Source: an uncultured Alphaproteobacteria bacterium
GTDB taxonomy: Bacteria > Pseudomonadota > Alphaproteobacteria > Micavibrionales > Micavibrionaceae
Assembly (NCBI GenBank): GCA_937124505.1
Contig: CAKZKV010000322.1
Coordinates: 1 to 11,480 of the forward strand
Length of the DNA stretch: 11,480 nt
Direction: 5' to 3'
The notes beneath the pieces were generated by a model. That model was not told where the DNA came from and ran no database searches. It saw only the letters and a list, made by a program, of their open reading frames with translations. The position numbers and the translations under genes were made by a program. Shown here in pieces: positions 1 through 7,253 of this stretch (position 1 is the first letter of the stretch; every line of letters begins with the position of its first letter).

Positions 1-692
1 TTTGAGAAACTGTTCACGACGACAACGTCCTTGCAATAGCGGGCGACACTGTCTGCTTTTTCACCGAAGGTCACACCATGATAGAGTTCATCAGCAATCA
101 GACGGACACCGTGTTCCCGACACCAGATACAAATGGCTTCCAGTTCCTCGGGAGGGATGATCGTGCCTGTCGGGTTGGACGGGGAGGCAATCAAAAGCCC
201 GTCAGGAATGTCCTCCAGTTCTTCCAGATGGGAAATCGTCGGTTGGTAGTTTGTTTGCAAGGTGGTTTCAATCTCAACCGGAACAAGTCCGCAGGCTTTC
301 ATAATATTGCGGTAGGCCGGATATCCGGGAGCCGCCAGCGCGATTTTGTCGCCGGGGTCAAACATGCTCAGGAATGTAAACAGAAACGCTCCGGAGGCGC
401 CAATGGTAATCACGATCCGGCTCATAGGAATATCTAGGCCATAGTAATCCTGATACCACTGCGAAATACGTTCTCTCAAAAACGGTGCGCCAACGGCTTC
501 GGTGTACCCCATAAAGCCGTCTTTTAATATTTGAGCCCCATATTCCAGTGCCGGGGCGGGAGCGCCGTCACTAGGCTGGCCCGGCGCCATGTTAATGACA
601 TCCTGCCCTGCGGCCTTTCTCTGGTTGACCTGCTGTAACAAATCCAGCACGCGAAAGGTATGAATGTCACCATTTTGGGAGAGTTTTAACAT
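1..692 (-). CDS. Pyridoxal-phosphate aminotransferase, class I/II (partial, 3' end beyond window)
   Basis: This is the N-terminal 230 residues of a fold-type I PLP aminotransferase, a cytoplasmic enzyme moving amino groups between amino acids and 2-oxo acids. The reading frame on the minus strand is open from the ATG at 692 to the window edge. Visible family motifs are MGYTEAVG (about residues 61-68), IGASGAF for the PLP phosphate (97-103), APGYPAYRN (121-129), SPSNPTG with the conserved Asn (170-176) and ADELYHG with the PLP-contacting Asp and Tyr (200-206). It ends at NSFS, and the next codon begins AA, as expected for the Schiff-base lysine. An in-frame TGA lies five codons upstream of the ATG and no other start lies between, so the start is fixed, although no good ribosome site is seen. 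The amino-acid substrate cannot be told from this part. It is divergent from the genes to its right. Confidence 0.93.
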   Translation of the reverse strand, partial: MLKLSQNGDIHTFRVLDLLQQVNQRKAAGQDVINMAPGQPSDGAPAPALEYGAQILKDGFMGYTEAVGAPFLRERISQWYQDYYGLDIPMSRIVITIGASGAFLFTFLSMFDPGDKIALAAPGYPAYRNIMKACGLVPVEIETTLQTNYQPTISHLEELEDIPDGLLIASPSNPTGTIIPPEELEAICIWCREHGVRLIADELYHGVTFGEKADSVARYCKDVVVVNSFS

Positions 693-734
693 GGCAGGAC
701 AGTATCAAAACGAGCTGGAAAAATCATCAGGAAT

Positions 735-830
735 TTTTTTTGTAAATTTTTTGAGAATTTGCATAAAATTTTATGTAAATTTTACATCGTTTTTACGAAA
801 ATAGTTGTAAGCTGAATTTATAGGGTGATG
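735..830. promoter_or_regulatory. AT-rich divergent control region with two palindromes
   Basis: The gap between the minus-strand aminotransferase and the plus-strand genes contains a very AT-rich block. It holds a perfect 14-bp palindrome, CATAAAATTTTATG (762-775), overlapping a second one, ATGTAAATTTTACAT (773-787; 7-bp arms around one base). Promoter-like hexamers on the plus strand include TTGAGA (751-756) with TGTAAA (774-779) at 17 bp, and TTTACG (792-797) with TTTATA (817-822) at 19 bp. None is close enough to consensus to name a start site. The palindromes could be an operator or simply AT-rich promoter DNA. At least one promoter must lie here if the RNA candidate downstream is transcribed. 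Confidence 0.35.
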
Positions 831-855
831 AAGAGAGAGAACAAATCACCGTATC

Positions 856-895
856 GGACGACAGAAATTATGGACGACAAGGGATAATGGAAGGA
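856..895 (+). repeat. GGA-rich short direct repeat
   Basis: GGACGACA occurs at 856-863 and again at 872-879, a period of 16 bases. Five GGA trinucleotides fall in these 40 bases (856, 872, 882, 889 and 893). The segment lies upstream of the hairpin and terminator at 929-1026 and would be in the 5' part of that transcript if it starts in the AT-rich block. GGA repeats are typical of RNAs that bind CsrA/RsmA, but nothing else here proves that. The repeat itself is certain; its role is open. Confidence 0.45.
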
Positions 896-928
896 AAAGT
901 TTTAGTTCTTTAAGTTTTATTTGTGCTG

Positions 929-1026
929 ATCTTGATGACATTCATATCTACTAACCCCGCTGTACTTTGAATGTACTATCAAGATATCCCCTCAAGGCCG
1001 CCGGGTTTTCCCGGCGGCATTTTTTT
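929..1026 (+). ncRNA. Candidate small structured RNA (hairpin plus terminator); 5' end unknown
   Basis: No convincing coding frame lies here, but the strand folds well. ATCTTGAT (929-936) pairs with ATCAAGAT (978-985), and ACATTCA (938-944) pairs with TGAATGT (968-974). This gives an 8+7 bp stem with a small asymmetric internal loop and a 23-nt apical loop carrying AACCCCGC. A short C-rich linker (ATATCCCCTC, 986-995) leads into a strong intrinsic terminator. C-rich unpaired segments could pair with Shine-Dalgarno sequences, as in several known alphaproteobacterial regulatory RNAs. The transcript may begin anywhere from about 780 to 920. I do not recognise it as a named family (4.5S, tmRNA and 6S landmarks are not seen). 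The alternative is a leader or attenuator of the secreted-protein gene at 1123, which starts 97 bp after the terminator. Confidence 0.5.
997..1026 (+). terminator. Strong rho-independent terminator
   Basis: GCCGCCGGG (997-1005) pairs perfectly with CCCGGCGGC (1010-1018) around a TTTT loop and is followed by ATTTTTTT (1019-1026). It points along the plus strand. No gene precedes it on that strand in the window, which is the main evidence that the gap 693-1122 is transcribed as RNA. Read the other way it lacks a T tract. Confidence 0.9.
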
Positions 1027-1049
1027 ACCGGGACGTCCTTCTTAAAATC

Positions 1050-1082
1050 AAACGAAAACTTTCTTTTATCTTTGTTTCGTTT
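1050..1082. repeat. Inverted repeat upstream of the secreted-protein gene
   Basis: AAACGAAA (1050-1057) is matched by its exact reverse complement TTTCGTTT (1075-1082), with 17 bases between. It lies 40-70 bp upstream of the start at 1123, where a promoter for the two-gene unit would be expected. It could be an operator or a 5'-UTR hairpin, but short AT-rich inverted repeats also arise by chance. Confidence 0.3.
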
Positions 1083-1122
1083 TATGTTTGAATACGTGCC
1101 TGTTCGAATTAAAGGATAATCT

Positions 1123-1851
1123 ATGTTAAAAGTATTAAAAAATTCTTACCTCGTTGTTTCCTCTCTGGCCTTGATTACTCTGGGAAGTCCTGTTTTGGCG
1201 GCTGATCAGGAAAGTATTGCGCCGCAAAGTTTTCCGGCCGGTGAAGATCCATCATCCGAGATGACGGATCAACAGGAAGACGCTGCTCCTGTGCCTGTCC
1301 TCAAAGCAGGGCCGAAATTGCATAAGCTGGAAGAATACACGGCGGGTTTGTTAAGTGGGCTGGAGCCGCATCAGGCAGAATATATTTATAAAATCCGTCA
1401 GGAATTTGGAGTTATTCGCAGTGTGCAGGTGATTCGCAGCGATATAGAAGCGGCTGTCAAAAGCTGTGGGGAGAGAAATCCTGATTTGCAAGAAGAAATA
1501 ACAGCGCGCTTCCAGAACTGGAACGATCAGATTTTGCCAAAACTGGCTGTTGCGGATGTGGCGTTAAAAGATGCCATTCAACGTCAAAACTTCCGCCCGA
1601 CGGTTCGCGTGACGATGTTGCTGGACCATGTGCAGGCCGCCTTTGAGGAGCGGGATGCCAAATTGAATAAAGTTCCTGTAACCACGCATGAAGCTTGTAA
1701 GTCTCTCATGGACAGTATGGATTTAACGGAAAAGCAGCTTAAAGATTTGATGGATCAGACGACAACGGAATTGAAAGCTATGTCTGCTGATCCGGAAAAA
1801 ACCGCTGAGGTGAACACAGAAGATAAAAAAGTATCTGATTCCGCAGAATGA
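1123..1851 (+). CDS. Secreted helical protein of unknown function
   Basis: A 242-aa protein with a clear Sec signal peptide: positive residues (K3, K6), a hydrophobic core at about 8-22 and a likely cut after GSPVLA (residue 26). The mature protein is predicted periplasmic or exported. It begins with an acidic, proline-containing linker (about 28-65), continues as a charged, probably all-helical region (about 66-220), and ends in a hydrophilic Lys/Glu/Asp tail. Two cysteines (C115 and C192) could form a disulfide. No family motif is recognised and no function is proposed. The start is well supported: AAAGGA (1111-1116) lies 6 bases before the ATG. The stop overlaps the next start as ATGA, so it is probably translated together with the glycosyltransferase that follows. 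Confidence 0.85.
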   Translation: MLKVLKNSYLVVSSLALITLGSPVLAADQESIAPQSFPAGEDPSSEMTDQQEDAAPVPVLKAGPKLHKLEEYTAGLLSGLEPHQAEYIYKIRQEFGVIRSVQVIRSDIEAAVKSCGERNPDLQEEITARFQNWNDQILPKLAVADVALKDAIQRQNFRPTVRVTMLLDHVQAAFEERDAKLNKVPVTTHEACKSLMDSMDLTEKQLKDLMDQTTTELKAMSADPEKTAEVNTEDKKVSDSAE

Positions 1852-2873
1852 ACATTCTTCAAGTGATGGCCGGGGCCTCCGTCGGGGGCGCGGAGGGATT
1901 TTATCTGGATGCGTTGCGTGCCATTCATGAAACGGGACATTCGCAGTATGCTCTGACCAGAAACAAAAATCAGGAGCGTCTGGCGGCCATTGAAGCATTG
2001 GGAATAACGGTTGAAACCGCTTCCTTTGATAAAAATCTTTATTGTTCCACGCAGCAAAAACTAAAACGTCTGTTGAAGGAGTATCATCCTGATATCGTGC
2101 ATCACTGGCTGGGGCGGGCGGCCTCCTTCGCCGTAAAGGGAGAGCATATTAATCTGGGGTGGTATGGTGCTTATTATCATCCCAAATACTACAAAAACTG
2201 CGACCATCATGTCGCTGTGACAAAAGATGTGGCGGATCATATTATCTCTCACGGGGTTGGCGTTGACAGGGTGCATGTCCTGCATATTTACACGGAGTGT
2301 CAGGAAGTGGCGCCTGTGAGCCGTGCGGAATTTGACACGCCGGAGGATGTGCCTGTTTTGCTGTCTCTGGCACGGCTGCACCCGGTGAAGGGGTTGGATA
2401 TGTTGCTGGAGGCGCTGGTGGATATCCCGGACGCCTATCTCTGGCTGGCAGGGACGGGGCCTCAGGAACAAGAATTAAAACAGCAAACGGTTGATCTTGG
2501 ATTACAGGAACGAGTCCGGTTTCTGGGATGGAGAACAGACCGGGAAGCGTTACTGGCTGCCGCCGATATTTGCGTTTTTCCCTCCCGTAATGATTCGTTT
2601 GGGGCGGTGATTCTGGAAGCGTGGGCTACGAGGACTCCCTTGTTGGCGACTAAAGCACCGGGGCCCAGGGCGTATGTGCATCACGAAGAAACCGGACTGC
2701 TGGTGGATATTGATGACCGCGCCGGTTTTGCTGATGCTGTGAATCGTGTTCTAAAAGATAAAGATTTGCAAAAGCATCTCACACATAATGGCCGGAAAGC
2801 TTATGAACAGGGGTTTACAAAAGAGGTTTTTAAAGAAAATGTGACCGCACTGTATAAACATGTGTTGCGTTAA
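1848..2873 (+). CDS. Glycosyltransferase, GT-B fold, family 4-like
   Basis: A 341-aa enzyme expected to transfer a sugar from a nucleotide-sugar donor to an envelope glycan or lipid on the cytoplasmic side; donor and acceptor are unknown. The N-terminal Rossmann half starts MNILQVMAGASVGGAE, with the glycine-rich loop typical of GT4 enzymes. The C-terminal donor-binding half carries SLARLHPVKG (about 173-182), LAGTGPQEQEL (200-210), VRFLGW (223-228), ADICVFPS (239-246) and SFGAVILEAWA (250-260), ending with GLLVD. The usual E-x7-E motif is D-x7-E here (D249, E257). Length is normal for the family. It has no ribosome site of its own: the ATG sits inside the stop of the secreted-protein gene (ATGA), which suggests coupled translation. 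There is no signal peptide or membrane helix. Confidence 0.9.
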   Translation: MNILQVMAGASVGGAEGFYLDALRAIHETGHSQYALTRNKNQERLAAIEALGITVETASFDKNLYCSTQQKLKRLLKEYHPDIVHHWLGRAASFAVKGEHINLGWYGAYYHPKYYKNCDHHVAVTKDVADHIISHGVGVDRVHVLHIYTECQEVAPVSRAEFDTPEDVPVLLSLARLHPVKGLDMLLEALVDIPDAYLWLAGTGPQEQELKQQTVDLGLQERVRFLGWRTDREALLAAADICVFPSRNDSFGAVILEAWATRTPLLATKAPGPRAYVHHEETGLLVDIDDRAGFADAVNRVLKDKDLQKHLTHNGRKAYEQGFTKEVFKENVTALYKHVLR

Positions 2874-2880
2874 GACATAC

Positions 2881-3966
<1,086 letters not shown>

Positions 3967-4020
3967 ACATATAACTAACTGTTTTCCCAAATCTTTTTAG
4001 TTTTTTAACCCTTTCTGCGG

Positions 4021-4051
4021 TATAGTTGTGAGAAATAACTATTCTTATAAT
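4021..4051 (+). promoter_or_regulatory. Probable promoter / operator region of the pilus-like operon
   Basis: The 94-bp gap before the assembly ATPase is AT-rich and holds TATAGT (4021-4026) and a perfect TATAAT (4046-4051). There is also an inverted repeat, ATAGTT (4022-4027) with AACTAT (4037-4042), 9 bases between. No -35 element with good spacing is clear for either hexamer. TATAAT overlaps the first ATG of the next gene, so if it is used the transcript would start inside that reading frame. This is the only likely main promoter for the operon in the window. Confidence 0.35.
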
Positions 4052-5999
4052 GAAATCAATAAAGAATATATTCAATAAAGAGCATATGTTGGACGAGAGC
4101 GACGAGATCGAATTTGAGATAGAAGACGCACTGCCTGAAGAGAAAAGCCTTGTTCCTGCAAAGGAACCTGAAAAAAAGGCGAGTGCGCTATCCAGTATGA
4201 GAAGCCATAGAAATCTGGACGCGCGGAGTGCTGGACGCGCTGGCCCGAGTATGGGTGGAATTATGGCGGCTGATTTGGGGGAAGATTCTTCCAACGAGGA
4301 CGATCATTCTAAAGGGCGGATCGGCGATCGCCTTATAGAATCAGGCTTGATTACGCAAGACCAACTCAACGTGGCCTTGCAGGAAAAAAAGCTGACAGGC
4401 AAGCTTTTAGGGCAAATCTTTGTTGACCTGGGCTTTATTGACGAAGAAACCTTATCTGTCTTTCTGGCTGAAAGTTCTGGTTTTGACGTTTTTGATCCAA
4501 AGACGACGATTGTGGATGGTGATTGTCTCTCCATGATCGATAAGAAAACGGCCTTGCGGCATAACATGATGCCGGTTTTCCGAGCTGATAACAAAATTTA
4601 CGTTGCCATGTCAGACCCTTATGATGTGGTCGCATTGGACACGCTACGTCAGCATCTGCCGAAAAATCTCGAATTAAAACCGCTTGTGACGACGGCGAAA
4701 ATTCTCTCGGATGCGATTGATGCGACATACGGTTATGCCAGTTCTATCAAAGATATTCTGAAAGAGCTGGAAAATGAAGGCTTTGATCCGGATGAAGTGG
4801 CGCAACTGAATGAGGAAGACGCTTTCACGCACCCGATTGTGCGTCTTGTGAATGCCCTTGTCTTTGATGCTGTGAAAATAGGGGCGTCTGACCTGCACTT
4901 TGAGCCGGAAGAAAATTTTGTCCGCTTGCGTTATCGGATTGATGGTGTGCTGCATACGGCCCAGATTCTGCACAGACAGCATTGGAACGGGATTGCGCAA
5001 CGCCTGAAAATTATGTCGGAAATGAATATTGCCGATAAACTCTCACCACAGGACGGGCGCTTTGAGCTGGGTGTCGGTGGCAAGCGCGTTGATTTCCGTG
5101 TATCTTCCCTGCCCACGGTTTTCGGTGAAAATATTGTTTTGCGGGTACTAGACCAGAGTGAGAGTATTATGCCTCTCGGGGATTTGGGGTTCAGTCCTGA
5201 AAATCTAAGAAAAATCAAATCCGCACAGTCACGACCGGAAGGAATTATTATTGTGACGGGGCCAACGGGATCGGGTAAGACAACGTCCCTGTATTCAATG
5301 CTGAATGAAATTAACAGCGTGGAAGTTAATATTCAGACATTGGAAGATCCGGTGGAATATTCTTTGCCGATGATTCGCCAGACCCATGTCAAAGAGGGGG
5401 TTCTGGAATTTGCGGATGGTATTAAAGCGCTTCTGCGGCAGGACCCGGATATTATCTTTATCGGGGAGATTCGGGACGGGGAAACGGCAAACATGGCCTT
5501 AAAAGCTGCTATGACGGGTCACCAGGTTTATTCGACGCTGCACACAAATGATTCGTTTGGGGCTTTGCCGCGTCTTTTGGATCTGAATTTGAAGCCTGGT
5601 ATGTTGGCAGGAGCCATTATAGCTATATTTGCCCAGCGTTTGACCAGAAGGTTATGCAGTGCCTGCAAGGAAGAATATACACCGGATGAGGAAGAATGTA
5701 ACATTCTGGGGGTTGATCCGGCGGAAGCTCCTCGAATCTATCGCCGCCCCCAGGGGGAGAATAGCTGTCCAGTCTGCGGAGGCACAGGATATAAGGGCCG
5801 GGTCGCTGTTGCGGAGATATTAATGATGGATGAAGATCTGGACGAATTACTGGCGGAAGGTAAATCGAAAGCAGAGATTAAAAACAAGGCTGTCGAAAAA
5901 GGCTTTAAAAGTATGAAAGATGATGGCATTCTGAAAATACTTGATGGTCTTACAAGTATTGAGGCAGTCGCCAAAGTCGTTGATGTTTACAAAGAGTAG
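4050..5999 (+). CDS. GspE/PilB/MshE-family assembly ATPase
   Basis: A 649-aa cytoplasmic hexameric ATPase expected to drive pilus or pseudopilus assembly through the GspF/PilC platform encoded next. Residues 1-87 are an acidic, low-complexity, probably disordered extension. An MshEN-type domain follows (about 88-228, RIGDRLIESGLITQDQLN), a domain that binds cyclic-di-GMP in some relatives. The ATPase core has Walker A GPTGSGKTT (404-412), the Asp box LEDPVEY (431-437), Walker B DPDIIFIGEIRD (465-476) and the His box GHQVYSTLHTND (490-501). Four cysteines, CSAC (536-539) and CPVC (573-576), form the zinc site typical of GspE/PilB and absent from PilT, so this is an assembly rather than a retraction ATPase. 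The ATG at 4050 has no Shine-Dalgarno. An alternative ATG at 4086 (residue 13) follows AAAGAG (4077-4082) by three bases and may be the real start. Confidence 0.95.
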   Translation: MKSIKNIFNKEHMLDESDEIEFEIEDALPEEKSLVPAKEPEKKASALSSMRSHRNLDARSAGRAGPSMGGIMAADLGEDSSNEDDHSKGRIGDRLIESGLITQDQLNVALQEKKLTGKLLGQIFVDLGFIDEETLSVFLAESSGFDVFDPKTTIVDGDCLSMIDKKTALRHNMMPVFRADNKIYVAMSDPYDVVALDTLRQHLPKNLELKPLVTTAKILSDAIDATYGYASSIKDILKELENEGFDPDEVAQLNEEDAFTHPIVRLVNALVFDAVKIGASDLHFEPEENFVRLRYRIDGVLHTAQILHRQHWNGIAQRLKIMSEMNIADKLSPQDGRFELGVGGKRVDFRVSSLPTVFGENIVLRVLDQSESIMPLGDLGFSPENLRKIKSAQSRPEGIIIVTGPTGSGKTTSLYSMLNEINSVEVNIQTLEDPVEYSLPMIRQTHVKEGVLEFADGIKALLRQDPDIIFIGEIRDGETANMALKAAMTGHQVYSTLHTNDSFGALPRLLDLNLKPGMLAGAIIAIFAQRLTRRLCSACKEEYTPDEEECNILGVDPAEAPRIYRRPQGENSCPVCGGTGYKGRVAVAEILMMDEDLDELLAEGKSKAEIKNKAVEKGFKSMKDDGILKILDGLTSIEAVAKVVDVYKE

Positions 6000-6013
6000 T
6001 GTTTATTAAATTC

Positions 6014-6028
6014 GAGGAATAAGTCATA
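6014..6028 (+). promoter_or_regulatory. Shine-Dalgarno and ATA initiation site of the platform gene
   Basis: GAGGAA (6014-6019) is followed after six bases by ATA (6026-6028). The PilP-like gene downstream uses the same GAGGAA at the same six-base spacing before its ATG (9550-9564). An in-frame TAA (6020-6022) lies immediately before, and no ATG, GTG or TTG occurs in frame between it and the GTG at 6080. This site decides the start given for the platform gene. Confidence 0.65.
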
Positions 6029-7252
6029 AACAAGTATAAGTACAAGGCTATTAACCAGAAAGGTCGTCCTGTCAGTGGCGTGATCGCGGCTGCCAGTGAG
6101 GCGGATCTGTATAAACAACTCCAGTTGGTAAACCTGGAACTTGTGACCTGTAATCAAATGGGTGGCAAGCGCGCAAATATTCCTTTGATGGCCAAGGGGG
6201 TTTCTACGCGCGATATGATCCAGTTGTTCGTACATCTGGAGCAGTTGCAAGGAGCCTCTGTTCCGTTACTTGATTCGTTGGGTGATATTCGTGATACGAC
6301 GGAAAATCCCCGTCTTCGCGATTTGATGTCGGAAGTTTATCGTGATGTGAATGAAGGAACCTCTCTTTCCGAGGCCTTGGCGCGTCATCCAAAGATATTT
6401 CCGAATTTGTATATTTCTCTGATTGCCGCGGGGGAAGAAACCGGGGATATGGTGTCCTCCTATCGTCAGTTGATCAAATATTTGAAGTGGCGTGATTCTA
6501 TTAACCGTAAAGTCAAAAAAGCCATAACCATGCCAATTGTTACCGGGGTTGCGGTGTTTGGGGCGATCACGGTTTTGATGTTGTTTGTGGTTCCCGAAAT
6601 TCTGAAGTTTATCAAAAATATGAAGGATCTGATGGATCTGGAGATTCCGTGGTTTACACATGCCCTGATTGCAACGACCAACTTCTTTGGCGCGTACTGG
6701 TGGATCATTCTGCCGTTTCCTGTGATTGTTTTTCTGATTATAACCGCACTGCGGCGTTCATCGGAGAATATTCGCTACCGGTTTGATCTGATGTATTTAA
6801 GTATTCCTGTGGTTGGGAACCTGATTCGCAAAATCAGTATTGCACGTTTCTCCCAAACATTTGCAGCGCTGTTTGCCAGTGGTGTAGATGTTTTGAAATC
6901 TCTTGAATCTGCCAAGCAGACCGTTAACAATCTGGCGATTAAAGAAGCCCTGGATAATGTGACGACCTATGTGAAAACAGGAAGTCCCTTGTCCGAATCG
7001 TTTAATGCATCCGGCGAATTTCCCAGTATGGTGGTCAGGATGGTCAAGGTCGGTGAAGAGTCCGGTAACCTGACAGAAGTGCTGGAGCATGTGGGTGAAT
7101 TTTATACGAATGATGTGAATGAAGCTGTTGACGCACTGGTTGCCATGATCCAGCCGTTGCTAACGGCAGTCCTTGGGGTTATACTATTTTGGATTATTGC
7201 AGGCTGTTTCGCGCCCATCTACGGTAACCTAGGTAAATTTATGGCAAAATAA
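6026..7252 (+). CDS. GspF/PilC/MshG-family inner-membrane platform protein, apparent ATA start
   Basis: The polytopic membrane core on which the assembly ATPase acts; 408 aa counted from the ATA. The first 19 codons read NKYKYKAINQKGRPVSG after the initiator, which matches the conserved GspF/PilC N-terminus (x-YKA-x-x-x-x-G-x-x-x-x-G). A start at the first standard codon, GTG 6080, would delete this strand and has no ribosome site. Two T2SSF repeats are visible: the first with LPxLYISLIAAGEETGDM-like sequence (about 62-190, here FPNLYISLIAAGEETGDM), the second with FPSMVVRMVKVGEESGNL (about 270-390). Three membrane helices lie near residues 168-190, 222-242 and 371-396. Length is normal for the family with the added codons. 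It follows the ATPase gene by 26 bp and is followed by the GspL-like gene after one base. Confidence 0.92.
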   Translation: MNKYKYKAINQKGRPVSGVIAAASEADLYKQLQLVNLELVTCNQMGGKRANIPLMAKGVSTRDMIQLFVHLEQLQGASVPLLDSLGDIRDTTENPRLRDLMSEVYRDVNEGTSLSEALARHPKIFPNLYISLIAAGEETGDMVSSYRQLIKYLKWRDSINRKVKKAITMPIVTGVAVFGAITVLMLFVVPEILKFIKNMKDLMDLEIPWFTHALIATTNFFGAYWWIILPFPVIVFLIITALRRSSENIRYRFDLMYLSIPVVGNLIRKISIARFSQTFAALFASGVDVLKSLESAKQTVNNLAIKEALDNVTTYVKTGSPLSESFNASGEFPSMVVRMVKVGEESGNLTEVLEHVGEFYTNDVNEAVDALVAMIQPLLTAVLGVILFWIIAGCFAPIYGNLGKFMAK

Positions 7253-7253
7253 T

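Noticed and set aside
78..437. Plus-strand open frame of 119 codons
   Set aside because: It lies opposite the well-supported aminotransferase, whose motifs are all on the minus strand; the plus frame has no family features.
828..887. Small frame of 19 codons (start ATG at 828), a possible leader peptide
   Set aside because: The only SD-like bases (AGGG, 822-825) are two bases from the ATG, the composition is unremarkable, and no run of a single amino acid suggests attenuation.
1723..2057. Two overlapping minus-strand frames
   Set aside because: They are shadows of the secreted-protein and glycosyltransferase genes, with no start context or recognisable domain.
6080..7252. GTG at 6080 as the start of the platform gene
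   Set aside because: It would remove the conserved N-terminal strand and has no ribosome site, whereas the upstream frame matches the family down to ATA 6026.
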